Shown here: in pieces, positions 8,662-16,680 of the stretch | Layout: each line of letters begins with the position of its first letter | How positions within the stretch are numbered: the stretch's first letter is position 1 | NCBI RefSeq assembly: GCF_036059255.1 | Contig: NZ_CP107947.1 | Coordinates: 2,728,001 to 2,792,000, forward strand | DNA: 64,000 bases | Direction of reading: 5' to 3' | Origin: Micromonospora sp. NBC_00389 | GTDB taxonomy: Bacteria; Actinomycetota; Actinomycetes; Mycobacteriales; Micromonosporaceae | Translations under genes and position numbers: made by a program | The notes under the pieces: generated by a model | What the model was told of the DNA's origin: nothing | What the model saw: the letters and a program-made list of their open reading frames with translations, nothing else | The model's database searches: none

Positions 8662-9642
8662 ATGCGATCCGCGCGCCCGGTCGGGCTGCTCCTGTCCGCC
8701 GCCGCCGTCGTGCTCTGGGCGATCGGCATGACGGTGCTGCAACCGCTGACCGAACCGTTCGGCCCGTGGTCGGAGCGGTTGCCGGGTAACAACGCCTACT
8801 GGGCGCGGGACCTGCGGTTCGCGGCGATCGTCGCGGTGGCACTGGGGCTGGTGCTGGCTGGCCGGGGGCGTCTGAGCTGGTGCGGCCCGGCGGTGCTGCT
8901 CGGCGGTTTCTGGGTCGCCGTCGACGTGGCGATCGACCGGGTCGACCCGGGCGGCGTCGGGGCGACCGTACTGCTCGCCGCGGGTGGTTGCGCGGTCGTC
9001 GGCGCGTTGGCGGCGGTCCTGCTGTGGCGGGAGCGAGGCGCGCCGCCGGCCGGTCCGGATCGGCCGGCGCTGATCGCTGTGGCCTGCGTGGCCGGGGTGC
9101 TGACGCTGGTGGCCGCCGGTATGGAGTCGCCGACTGACCGCGAGCCGGAGCTGAACCAGGCGGCGGTGGCCACGGCGGCGCTGCTGGTCGCTCTGACCAT
9201 CGGCGCCGCCCTGGCGGCGGCTCCGGCTCTGGCCCGCGCCCGGTTCTGGCTGGCGGCGGCTCTCGGCGTCGCGGCGGCGTTCGGTGTCGGGCTGATCCGT
9301 GCCGTCCCGCCCGGCCCGCGGCTCCTGGTGGAGCTTGCCCTCGGGGCGGTGCTGCTCACCGGCGTCACCCTGCTGGCCTGGGACTGGCCGGGCGGTCGAC
9401 CGGCCTGGCGACTTCACGCGCTGGCTGGCCTCGCCGCGCTGGTGGGCCCGGTGCCGATGCTGGTGGTCGCGGCCATCGCCATGATGGTGCTGCTGCCGAT
9501 CGGTGCGGCGTTCACGGCGCTGGCGGGCAACAGCCCGATCAACGCCGCCGACTCCGACGTGCTGCTCTCGCTGGCCGGGCTGCTCTCCGGGCTGGGGATG
9601 GCGCTGTTGCTGGCCCTTCCGACCCTGGTCGACCGTCGCTGA
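8662..9642 (+). CDS. Multi-pass membrane protein of unknown function
   Basis: About 326 residues with roughly eight to nine hydrophobic segments made largely of Ala, Leu, Val and Gly, and short charged loops. The ATG at 8662 is preferred because it starts directly at the first membrane helix (RSARPVGLLLSAAAVVLW); a further in-frame ATG lies 27 bp upstream. I recognise no family motif. It follows the exporter permease by 66 bp on the same strand, so it could be part of that unit, and it converges on the SOUL gene with only 1 bp between the stops. Confidence 0.7.
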   Translation: MRSARPVGLLLSAAAVVLWAIGMTVLQPLTEPFGPWSERLPGNNAYWARDLRFAAIVAVALGLVLAGRGRLSWCGPAVLLGGFWVAVDVAIDRVDPGGVGATVLLAAGGCAVVGALAAVLLWRERGAPPAGPDRPALIAVACVAGVLTLVAAGMESPTDREPELNQAAVATAALLVALTIGAALAAAPALARARFWLAAALGVAAAFGVGLIRAVPPGPRLLVELALGAVLLTGVTLLAWDWPGGRPAWRLHALAGLAALVGPVPMLVVAAIAMMVLLPIGAAFTALAGNSPINAADSDVLLSLAGLLSGLGMALLLALPTLVDRR

Positions 9643-9643
9643 C

Positions 9644-10207
9644 TCACTCCACCACCGGCAGCACGACCTCGTTGCGGCGCAGGAACCACGGCTTCCACGG
9701 CGAGTCGAAGCGGGCGTACCGGATGGCGCCGGTGGGTTGCAGCCGGGCGGCTGTGACCGCCCGGCCGAGCGCGGTGGCCCGCTGCCCGAATGCCTGCTCC
9801 GTCCACCGCCCGGAGAAACGCATCGCCGCCGCGAGCTGTGCCGGGATCTCGCGGATCCGCACTCGGGGGTCCACCGGCTCGGGCAGGGTGGCGGCGGTGG
9901 AGTTGGCCGGCATGACGAACTGAACCAGGTACGCGCCCGGCCGCTCGCCCTCCTCCTGGACCACCGGCACGGTCATCGGGATCTTCTCCGTGCCGGTGGC
10001 CTCCGGCATCACCGGTGTCGTCAGCCCGGCCGGGTGCCGTGTCCGGTTGGCGCCCCCGAGGTACGCGGCCAGCGGCCGGAACGCCTCCAGCGGTGCCCTG
10101 GTGAACGACGCCTCGACCTGCATCTCGGCCACCAGGTGGGCCGGGTACCGGCGCAGCTCGAAGCCCGGGTGTCGGGCCACCACCCGGTACGGCTGCCGCT
10201 CGGTCAT
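9644..10207 (-). CDS. SOUL-family heme-binding protein
   Basis: A 187-residue protein with the SOUL/HBP fold signature: an N-terminal YRVVARHPGFELRRYP strand, then F.PLAAYLGGANRT, then KIPMTVPVV and the C-terminal YDSPWKP-like segment (ARFDSPWKPWFLRRNEV). Family members bind heme or tetrapyrroles; bacterial roles are mostly unproven. No signal peptide, so cytoplasmic. ATG at 10207. It lies 32 bp behind the YqeB-like gene on the same strand, at the end of the ABC-2 exporter unit. Confidence 0.9.
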   Translation of the reverse strand: MTERQPYRVVARHPGFELRRYPAHLVAEMQVEASFTRAPLEAFRPLAAYLGGANRTRHPAGLTTPVMPEATGTEKIPMTVPVVQEEGERPGAYLVQFVMPANSTAATLPEPVDPRVRIREIPAQLAAAMRFSGRWTEQAFGQRATALGRAVTAARLQPTGAIRYARFDSPWKPWFLRRNEVVLPVVE

Positions 10208-10239
10208 CGCGCGCTCCCAGTGATCTCCTGGGAGAGACG

Positions 10240-10989
10240 CTACCGCCCTTCCGGCCCGCGCTCGGCAGAAGTCGTCTCCTGCTGCCCGGGCGTGACGGCG
10301 CGCCCGTTCAGCCGCCAGTACTGCCGCTTCTCCTCGTCGCGCAGGACCACCCCGAGCCGGCCCAACTCCCTGCGCAGTTCCCGGGCGTCGTCGCGGCGAT
10401 CCTTCCGGACCGCTCGGTCGCGTGCCCGCAGCAGGGCGTCCGCCCCGGTGGGCAGACCGGGCAGCTCGGGCACCCACAGCCGGTAGGCCGACCGGTGCGG
10501 ATCGCCGTCGGCCCACCCCCATCCGTGCGTCCGGAACGCCGCCGCCAGCCGGTCGGCCGGCAGGTCCGTCGACTCCCGGGCCAGCTCGGCGCCGTCGGAG
10601 TCGAGCAGCACCAGGCGCCCGTCGTCGACGAAGACCGCCCGGGTCTCGGCTCGCCCGACGGTCCGGTCCTTGCCGGCGCGGCGCAGCCGGACCTGCGCCG
10701 CGTCGACGGTGACGATGAGCCGTTCGGCGGTGCCGTTCCCGGCGACGACCAGGCCGGCCAGCGCACCCACCGCGGCCGTGCCGGCGATGGCCTGTGCGTC
10801 GGGCAGCCGGTCCAGCAGCCCGAAGAGCCACTGCACGGGTGCCCAGGGCAGCCCGGCGACCCAGCCCGCCGCCAGCGCGAGCAGGCCGCCGGTGGCGGCA
10901 CCGAGCAGCGGGAAGCCGCCCCACATGACCACCAGCTCCAGTGGGCCGCCGCTGACCACGGTGCGCGGACGGTTGCCGGCGACATCCAT
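10240..10989 (-). CDS. YqeB-like membrane protein with PH-like and CysS-C-like domains
   Basis: A 249-residue protein with two N-terminal membrane segments (about 15-45 and 65-95), a strand-rich central part (ERLIVTVDAAQVRLRR to ARESTDLP) like the bacterial PH domain of YqeB proteins, and a C-terminal helical segment (LLRARDRAVRKDRRDDARE, then LRRELGRLGVVLRD). That segment resembles the C-terminal anticodon-region domain of cysteinyl-tRNA synthetase. The family assignment is from memory of these patterns. It starts 2 bp after the ABC-2 permease stop, so it is probably in the exporter operon. Function unknown. Confidence 0.72.
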   Translation of the reverse strand: MDVAGNRPRTVVSGGPLELVVMWGGFPLLGAATGGLLALAAGWVAGLPWAPVQWLFGLLDRLPDAQAIAGTAAVGALAGLVVAGNGTAERLIVTVDAAQVRLRRAGKDRTVGRAETRAVFVDDGRLVLLDSDGAELARESTDLPADRLAAAFRTHGWGWADGDPHRSAYRLWVPELPGLPTGADALLRARDRAVRKDRRDDARELRRELGRLGVVLRDEEKRQYWRLNGRAVTPGQQETTSAERGPEGR

Positions 10990-10991
10990 GG

Positions 10992-11789
10992 TCAGGACAC
11001 TTCCGGGCGGAGCGTCCGGACCAGGCCGGCGGCCAGCGGAAGGACCATCCAGACCAGCAGGGACACCGTCATCCGCCCCCACTGTTCGCCGGTGATGGTG
11101 TCGCTGCTGAACAACGGTTCCATGGTCCGGCTGGTGTCCAGCCAACTGGCCGGGCCGCGCAGGGGCCGGACCACCTCGCCGAGCACTCCCCAGAGGGTGG
11201 GCAGCAGCAGGTAGCCGACGATGGCCAGCGGTGGGTTGAGCAGCAGCAGGCCGAAGGCGGCACCCATCAGTACGCCGGTGACCTGGAGGATCACCGCGTT
11301 CAGGATCAGCGCCCCGTCGATCCGCCAGCTGCCCGCGCCGCCGGTGGCCGACGCCACCAGCGTCCCGGCGGCGGCGATGGCCAGGCTGGCCAGCACCGAG
11401 GCCAGTGCGGCCAGCACCACCGCGATCAGCTTCGCGGCCACCACCCGCTCCCGGCGGGGTACCAACGCGTACGTGGTGAGGGCGGTGCGCTGGGACCACT
11501 CGCTGGTGATCGACAGGATGCCGAGCACCGGCAGCAGCACCCCGATCGGCAGCAGCGAGGGCGTGAAGAAGTTGACGAAGGTCTGTGCGGTGTCCTTGGC
11601 GTAGATCAGCTGGAGGGTGACGATCGCGGCGGCGACCAGGCCGATGGTGATCAGCAGCCAGCGGCCGGCCCGGGTGTCGGCGAGCTTGCGCAGCTCCACG
11701 GCGGTGAGCCGGAGCAGCGACGGGCGGCGTACCGGATTGTGCTGCCGGGGCGCGACGGCGCCGGCTGTGGGCGCGGTGGTGGTGGTCAT
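10992..11789 (-). CDS. ABC-2 type transporter permease
   Basis: A 265-residue permease with six membrane segments after a cytoplasmic N-terminus (LRLTAVELRKLADTRAGRWLL opening, typical of ABC-2 permeases that begin with the ELRKL coupling helix). Further signature: EWSQRTALTTYALVPRR, the loop that contacts the ATPase in NatB/BcrB-like permeases. The ATG at 11789 overlaps the ATPase gene by 4 bp. With the ATPase it forms a small exporter for a peptide antibiotic, lipid or similar. Divergent from a two-component system. Confidence 0.92.
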   Translation of the reverse strand: MTTTTAPTAGAVAPRQHNPVRRPSLLRLTAVELRKLADTRAGRWLLITIGLVAAAIVTLQLIYAKDTAQTFVNFFTPSLLPIGVLLPVLGILSITSEWSQRTALTTYALVPRRERVVAAKLIAVVLAALASVLASLAIAAAGTLVASATGGAGSWRIDGALILNAVILQVTGVLMGAAFGLLLLNPPLAIVGYLLLPTLWGVLGEVVRPLRGPASWLDTSRTMEPLFSSDTITGEQWGRMTVSLLVWMVLPLAAGLVRTLRPEVS

Positions 11790-12682
11790 CGGACGGCCTC
11801 CTTGGTGGATTCGCCGGCGGTCAGGGTGAGGAAGAGCTGTTCCAGGCCACCGCCGCTGGCGGGGCGCAGCTCGGCCAGCGCGACACCGGCGTCCGCGGCG
11901 GCCTGGCCGACCACCTCGGCGTCGGCCTGCACGAGCAGCCCGTCGGAGCCGTCCGCGGCGGTGAGGCCGGCCGCGTCCAGCGCCCGGCGCAGTGCCGCGC
12001 CGTCGCGGGCCCGGACCAGCGTGCCGCCGCCGGCGAGCAGTTCGTTCTTGTCGCCCTGGGCCACGATCCGGCCGCCCCCGATAACCACCAGCCGGTCCGC
12101 GATCGCCTCCACCTCGCGCAGCAGGTGGGAGGAGAGCAGCACGGTGCCGCCCCGGTCGGCGAAGTCGCGCAGCAGGCCGCGCATCCAGAAGATCCCCTCC
12201 GGGTCCAGGCCGTTCGCCGGCTCGTCGAGGATGAGCACCCGGGGGTCACCGAGCAGCGCGTGCGCCAGCCCGAGCCGCTGGCGCATGCCCAGCGAGTACG
12301 CCCGTACCCGCCGCTTGGCGGCCACCGCGTTCAACCCGACCAGGTCGAGCTTCGCGGCGACCTCGCGCCGGTCCAACCCCATGGTGTACGCGGACAGCGT
12401 CAACGCCTCGCGGCCGGTGCGACCGGCGTGCTGCGCGGACGCGTCCAGCAGCACCCCGACCTCCCGTCCCGGGTTGGGCAGGTCCCGGTAGGGCCGACCG
12501 GAGACGGTGGCTCGGCCGGCCGTCGGTGCGGTGAGCCCGCAGATCATCCGCATGGTGGTGGACTTGCCGGCGCCGTTCGGGCCGAGGAAGCCGGTGACTG
12601 TGCCCGGCTCGCACTGGAACGACACGTCGTCCACGGCCGGGTGCGGCCCGTATCGCTTGGTGAGGTTCTCCACGGTGATCAT
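11786..12682 (-). CDS. ABC transporter ATP-binding protein (NatA/BcrA type)
   Basis: A 298-residue ATPase with Walker A GPNGAGKSTT, signature YSLGMRQRLGLA, Walker B LILDEPANGLDPEG and H-loop SSHLL. The C-terminal extension after residue 215 is typical of drug-exporter ATPases. ATG at 12682. It is the first gene of the unit ATPase-permease-YqeB-like-SOUL; the first junction overlaps and the second is 2 bp. The regulators that read divergently from 12815 are likely to control it. Confidence 0.94.
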   Translation of the reverse strand: MITVENLTKRYGPHPAVDDVSFQCEPGTVTGFLGPNGAGKSTTMRMICGLTAPTAGRATVSGRPYRDLPNPGREVGVLLDASAQHAGRTGREALTLSAYTMGLDRREVAAKLDLVGLNAVAAKRRVRAYSLGMRQRLGLAHALLGDPRVLILDEPANGLDPEGIFWMRGLLRDFADRGGTVLLSSHLLREVEAIADRLVVIGGGRIVAQGDKNELLAGGGTLVRARDGAALRRALDAAGLTAADGSDGLLVQADAEVVGQAAADAGVALAELRPASGGGLEQLFLTLTAGESTKEAVR

Positions 12683-12741
12683 GTCGTCGAGCCTGCCCGC
12701 GCCGCCCGGCCATCCGCTGCGGCCACCGGTCGGCGCCGCAC

Positions 12742-12775
12742 CGACCTTGGTCGACCGACCGGTCTCGACTTTGGT
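12742..12775. promoter_or_regulatory. Direct repeats CGACCTTGGT / CGACTTTGGT in a divergent promoter region
   Basis: Two 10-mers differing at one base (12742-12751 and 12766-12775) repeat with a 24-bp period in the 132-bp gap between the exporter and kinase genes. NarL-type regulators often bind pairs of sites. This is a candidate operator, seen by eye only. Confidence 0.4.
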
Positions 12776-12814
12776 AGCTGGTCGTGGTGCCGGTCGGCTG
12801 CCTAGCATGGCCTC

Positions 12815-14068
12815 GTGACCAGCCTCGCCGTGCCGGAACACCCCTGGCTGCTGCCCGGGGCGTTGGCCGGCGCGGCCAGCCCGGACGCGGCCACCCGGCG
12901 ACCGCGCCGCACCACCCGGGACTGGGCGGTGGACACCCTGGCGTTCCTGCTCTCCCTGGTCTGGGTGCTGTTCGCCACGGCGGACGCCCTGTCGCCCGAC
13001 CCGGCGATGACGACCGCGCTTCCGCACGACTGGATGGCCGGCGTGGACGCGCTGCTCGGGCTGACCTGCTGCGGGCTGCTCTGGCTGCGTCGGCGGTGGC
13101 CGCTCGGGCTGGTGGTGGCCACCACACCGCTGACGCTGTTCTCGATGGCCGCGGCCATCCCGCTGTTGATCCTCTACTTCACCGTGGTGGTGCACCGGCG
13201 GACTGCCGTCGCGGTGGCGGTGACCGGCGCCGGACTGGTCACCAACATGGTCTTCAGTTTGCTGCGCCCGGACCCGAACATGCCGTACTGGGCCACCGCG
13301 TCGTGGGGCGTGGTGCTCAGTTTCGTCGTGCTGTCCTGGGGGATGTTCGTGCGGGCCCGGCGGCAGTTGATCGTGTCGCTGCGGGACCGGGCCGAGCGGG
13401 CCGAGGCCGAGCAGCAGCTCCGGGTGGCCCAGGCCCGCCATCTCGAACGCACCCGGATCGCCCGGGAGATGCACGACGTGCTGGCTCACCGGATCTCGCT
13501 GCTCAGCCTGCACGCCGGCGCTCTGGAGTTCCGCCCGGACGCGCCGCCCGACGAGGTGGCCCGGGCGGCCGGGGTGATCCGGGGCAGCGCGCACGCCGCC
13601 CTGCAGGACCTGCGGGAGGTCATCGGGGTGCTGCGGGCGGAGGGCGACGGCGACGCTCCGGAGCCTCCGCAGCCCACCCTCGCCGACCTGCCGGCGCTGA
13701 TCGACGAGTCGCGCACGGCCGGTGTGCGGGTCAACGTCAGTGACAGCGTCGTCGCGCCGGGGGACGTGCCGGCGGCGCTGGGTCGGGCCGCGTACCGGAT
13801 CGTGCAGGAGGGGCTGACCAACGCCCGCAAGCACGCGGCCGGCGCGGCGGTCACCGTGGACCTGGCCGGCGGGCCGGGCACCGGCCTGACCGTGGCGATC
13901 GGCAACCGGTGGCCGGTGGGCGCCCCGGCCGGGGGAGAGGTGCCGGGCGCTGGCACCGGCCTGGTCGGCATCACCGAGCGGGTCACGCTGGCCGGCGGCC
14001 GGCTGGCGTACGGGCGGGACGACGCGGGCGACTTCCGGCTGGCGGCCTGGCTGCCGTGGCCGGCGTGA
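12815..14068 (+). CDS. Sensor histidine kinase, HisKA_3 type
   Basis: A 417-residue kinase. Four to five hydrophobic segments span about 40-185, then a coiled linker rich in Arg, Ala and Glu (RDRAERAEAEQQLRVAQA), the phospho-histidine box REMHDVLAHRISLLSLHAG near 225, and an HATPase domain ending in GTGLVGITERV. GTG start at 12815. The stop overlaps the response regulator start (GTGA). Same architecture as the kinase at 4048-5205 but clearly diverged, so the two modules are not a recent duplication. Probably senses the cargo of, or stress relieved by, the divergent ABC-2 exporter. Confidence 0.93.
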   Translation: MTSLAVPEHPWLLPGALAGAASPDAATRRPRRTTRDWAVDTLAFLLSLVWVLFATADALSPDPAMTTALPHDWMAGVDALLGLTCCGLLWLRRRWPLGLVVATTPLTLFSMAAAIPLLILYFTVVVHRRTAVAVAVTGAGLVTNMVFSLLRPDPNMPYWATASWGVVLSFVVLSWGMFVRARRQLIVSLRDRAERAEAEQQLRVAQARHLERTRIAREMHDVLAHRISLLSLHAGALEFRPDAPPDEVARAAGVIRGSAHAALQDLREVIGVLRAEGDGDAPEPPQPTLADLPALIDESRTAGVRVNVSDSVVAPGDVPAALGRAAYRIVQEGLTNARKHAAGAAVTVDLAGGPGTGLTVAIGNRWPVGAPAGGEVPGAGTGLVGITERVTLAGGRLAYGRDDAGDFRLAAWLPWPA

Positions 14069-14775
14069 CCGGGCCGCCCGGCCAGGCCGGGGCAGCTACC
14101 GGCACCTCGCCGGTACGGGTGTTGATCGTGGACGACGACGCGCTGGTCCGGGCCGGGCTCTCGATGATCCTCGGCGGCCTGCCGGACCTGATCGTGGTGG
14201 GCGAGGCGGCCGACGGCGGCGAGGTGCCGGCGGCGGTGGCCGCGTACGCCCCGGACGTGGTGCTGATGGACATCCGGATGCCCCGGGTGGACGGGCTGAC
14301 CGCCACCGAGGCGCTGCGCGCCCAGCCGCAACCGCCGGAGGTGCTGGTGCTGACCACCTTCGACGCCGACGAGCAGGTGCTGCGGGCGTTGCGCGCCGGG
14401 GCGGCCGGCTTCCTGCTCAAGGACACGCCGCCGGCGGAGATCGTGCACGCGGTGCGCCGGGTGGCTGCCGGCGAGGCGACGCTCTCCCCGACGGTGACCC
14501 GGACGCTGATCGCCCACGTGACCGCCGCCACCCCGGGCCCGGCCGGCCCCGACCCGCGTCGGGAGCGGGCGCTGCGGTTGCTCACCGGGCTCAGCGAGCG
14601 GGAGCGGCAGGTGGCCGTCGCGCTGGGCCGGGGTCGCACCAACGCGGAGATCGCGGGGGAGTTGTTCATGAGCGTGGCGACGGTGAAGGCGTACGTCTCC
14701 CGGCTGCTGACCCGCCTCGACCTCAACAACCGGGTCCAGGTGGCCCTGCTGGTGCACGACGCCGGCCTGGTCTGA
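14065..14775 (+). CDS. NarL/FixJ-family response regulator
   Basis: A 236-residue response regulator starting at a GTG that overlaps the kinase stop. The receiver domain carries VDDD at the acid pocket, the phosphoacceptor in VVLMDIRMPRVDG, and LLKDTPPAE at the switch. The LuxR-type DNA-binding domain (GLSERERQVAVALGRGRTN, then ATVKAYVSRLL) fills the C-terminal 65 residues. A 15-residue Gly/Pro/Ala-rich leader precedes the domain. Partner of the kinase just upstream. Confidence 0.93.
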   Translation: MTGPPGQAGAATGTSPVRVLIVDDDALVRAGLSMILGGLPDLIVVGEAADGGEVPAAVAAYAPDVVLMDIRMPRVDGLTATEALRAQPQPPEVLVLTTFDADEQVLRALRAGAAGFLLKDTPPAEIVHAVRRVAAGEATLSPTVTRTLIAHVTAATPGPAGPDPRRERALRLLTGLSERERQVAVALGRGRTNAEIAGELFMSVATVKAYVSRLLTRLDLNNRVQVALLVHDAGLV

Positions 14776-14779
14776 GGTC

Positions 14780-14797
14780 ACACTCATTTTTGAGTGT
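14780..14797. terminator. Hairpin ACACTCA-TTTT-TGAGTGT after the response regulator
   Basis: Seven-base arms with a TTTT loop begin 5 nt after the response regulator stop. The remaining 220 bp up to 15017 shows no other gene or motif I can support. A terminator is likeliest from position; an operator for the next gene is possible. Confidence 0.45.
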
Positions 14798-15016
14798 TCC
14801 ATCGGTGGATGTATTCGTGGAGGCAGCTGCCGCCTGTGCCGGCCCTGGCCGTGTCGCGCAGCGGCGCGGCCGTCGACGGGGTGCGCGTGTTGTCCCCGGA
14901 CGATCTCCTTACCGGGTATCGGAATTGAACCTTTGTCCGGTGCCGGCCGTACCACTGCCCGAGGATGTCGGTGCGGTGGGTCCGCCGTACCGCTGCCGAA
15001 CTGCGGGAGGCCTGCC

Positions 15017-15484
15017 GTGCGAGTTGGTGAGCAGTCGACGGATCCCATCGATCAGGTACTGGGTGAGGTGCCCATGCCGGCGCCGCTGACCCCCGAGGAT
15101 GTCCGGCTCGCGGTCCGGGCGGTGGTGGTGCACACCGCCGAGGAGTGGCCGACCGGGCCGCTGTGCCGCAACGACGGCGCCTCCTACCCGTGTCGCCTGC
15201 ACCGTTGGGGGCGACGGGTGCTGGAGACGCACGGGCTCAACGAACGCCAGATCGAAGCGTTGATCCGGCACGGCAACCCGTTCGTGCACGTGCCCTTCCC
15301 GTTCACCGCGAACGGGCCGGCGCCCGCGCGTCCCGGTGGCTACCCGGCCCAGGCGCCGCGTACCGGCGGGCTGCCGGCGCGGCACCAGGCCGCGCGGGTC
15401 GTCCCACCCGGGGTACGGCCCACCGCTCCCGGCCGGCCGGTGACTCCCCCCGTCACCGCGCCGCGCTGGCCCCGGGCGAGCTGA
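15017..15484 (+). CDS. Small actinobacterial protein with CRND...PCRLHRWG motif (paralogue 1)
   Basis: 155 residues of unknown function. The GTG at 15017 is chosen because GGGAGG lies 7 nt upstream. A conserved core (EDVRLAVRAVVVHTAEEWP, CRNDGASYPCRLHRWG, then RQIEALIRHGNP) is followed by a Pro/Arg/Ala-rich low-complexity tail. The core is shared with the gene at 23543, including both cysteines, so the family is genuine. The paired Cys in CRND-x4-PC with nearby His could bind a metal or act as a redox pair; this is only an inference. No signal peptide or membrane segment. Confidence 0.75.
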   Translation: MRVGEQSTDPIDQVLGEVPMPAPLTPEDVRLAVRAVVVHTAEEWPTGPLCRNDGASYPCRLHRWGRRVLETHGLNERQIEALIRHGNPFVHVPFPFTANGPAPARPGGYPAQAPRTGGLPARHQAARVVPPGVRPTAPGRPVTPPVTAPRWPRAS

Positions 15485-15523
15485 GCGGCACTACCCCTCC
15501 GTCGCCCGGCCCGGGGCGACAGG

Positions 15524-15569
15524 ACGTCGGCCCGACGCGGGTGTTTCCCCACCCACGCCGGGCCGACGT
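15524..15569. terminator. Bidirectional terminator hairpin, 20-bp arms
   Basis: Arms 15524-15543 and 15550-15569 pair at 18 of 20 positions around a 6-nt loop (TTTCCC); the outer 11 bp (ACGTCGGCCCG) are perfect. It lies between the converging stop codons of the CRND-family gene and the M15 peptidase gene. Confidence 0.75.
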
Positions 15570-15586
15570 CGTGCTGTCCGTAGGGG

Positions 15587-16375
15587 TCAGTCGTTGCCCG
15601 CCCCGATTCCGCAGTCCGGTGCGGACCAGCTCGTGGTGTTCGAGCTGCGGTCGCTGTTGTTCTGTCGCCGCGAGTCGACGTGCACGTGGTCGTCGTGGTC
15701 GGGGTAGCCGGGCCCGTAGATCCCGCTGAAGCCGTTGTTGCGGGCACCGCGGGCGACCTCGCACAGCGACGACGTCCGCGAGGTGACGTCGGCCGCGTTG
15801 CCGTACAGGTGCTGGCTGTCCGCCGCGCCGCCGACCTGGTTGTTGCAGGCCCGGCTGCGGAACCCGCTCGTCACGTTGAGCGGCTTGTCGCCAAGGCTCT
15901 TGCGCAGCGCCTCCAGCTTCCACATGGTGTGCAGCGCGTTCTGCCGGGTCTGGGCCTCCGACAGCGGGCCGCCGCTGTACCCGCCGCGGCCGCACCCGTC
16001 GTCCAGTTCGCTGTAGGTGAAGTGCGCGGGCGTGCAGTCGTTGTCCTGGAGCTGGTACAGCTTGGCGTAGGTCTGCGGGCCGGCGATCCCGTCGGCGCGC
16101 AGCCCGTACGCCTGCTGGAACCGCTTGATCGCGGCGGCGGTCTTCGGTCCGTAGCGGCCGTCGAGCTCCACGATGTCCCGGTTCCCGGCCCAGCCGGCGA
16201 CCCGGATCTGCAACTGGCGGACATCGTCGCCGGAGCGTCCCTGGGTCAGGGTGCGGTTCCAGGTGTAGCAGCCGTCCGCGTGCGCCGCTGGCGCGGCGAT
16301 CACCGCGGCGATCGCTGCCCCGGGCAGCGCCAGGGCGAATGCGACGGCAGCCCGCTTCAAGGTGTTTACGCGCAC
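15587..16375 (-). CDS. Secreted M15-type peptidase with peptidoglycan-binding domain
   Basis: A 262-residue exported protein. Start is the GTG at 16375 with GGAGGA 5 nt upstream. Signal peptide 1-33 (KRAAVAFALALPGAAIAAV, cleavage after AHA). Residues 40-110 form a PG_binding_1 domain (SGDDVRQLQIRVAG, GRYGPKTAAAIKRFQQAYG). Residues 140-245 form a D-Ala-D-Ala carboxypeptidase-like M15 domain with SGFRS, the zinc motif HLYGNAAD (HxxxxxxD) and DHVHVD supplying the last histidine. It should trim or cleave cell-wall peptides outside the membrane. A 14-bp palindrome lies 76 bp upstream of the start. Confidence 0.9.
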   Translation of the reverse strand: MRVNTLKRAAVAFALALPGAAIAAVIAAPAAHADGCYTWNRTLTQGRSGDDVRQLQIRVAGWAGNRDIVELDGRYGPKTAAAIKRFQQAYGLRADGIAGPQTYAKLYQLQDNDCTPAHFTYSELDDGCGRGGYSGGPLSEAQTRQNALHTMWKLEALRKSLGDKPLNVTSGFRSRACNNQVGGAADSQHLYGNAADVTSRTSSLCEVARGARNNGFSGIYGPGYPDHDDHVHVDSRRQNNSDRSSNTTSWSAPDCGIGAGND

Positions 16376-16680
16376 AGAAGTCCTCCCGATAGGAGAGCGA
16401 ATGGGGTGGGCTTCGGGACATCGACCGGGACGTCCCGTGATTTCCACCCTCGCACTGATCAGTGCCGTTGGCGGCAATTAACGAGAATTGTCCTCACGAT
16501 TCGCGTTACCTGGGCCTTGGCTGGGAATTGGGCTGATTTGTGAAACAGCCATTCACCCCGATTGCCCCGCGCACGGGCTAACCACACCGAACGTCGCGAT
16601 TGGCCACACCGAGGGTGATGTTCCCCTGTCGTACTCGGGCGGTAACGTCAGCCCCGGGCGGCGGACTGGCGGAGGTGCAC
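16376..16680. other. Divergent intergenic region (305 bp), no gene seen
   Basis: This gap separates the M15 peptidase (minus) from the caspase/CHAT-like gene (plus). It is less G+C-rich than its surroundings around 16470-16560. I see a palindrome at 16452-16465 and no credible open frame; the short frames here have no ribosome site or codon bias. Confidence 0.5.
16452..16465. promoter_or_regulatory. Perfect 14-bp palindrome GCACTGATCAGTGC
   Basis: A perfect palindrome without spacer, 76 bp upstream of the secreted M15 peptidase start, in a comparatively A+T-rich stretch. Position and symmetry suggest a dimeric repressor or activator site. I cannot name the regulator. Confidence 0.45.

Noticed and set aside
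14776..15016. Possible small RNA or riboswitch before the first CRND-family gene
   Set aside because: Only one short hairpin is visible and no known riboswitch core can be recognised.
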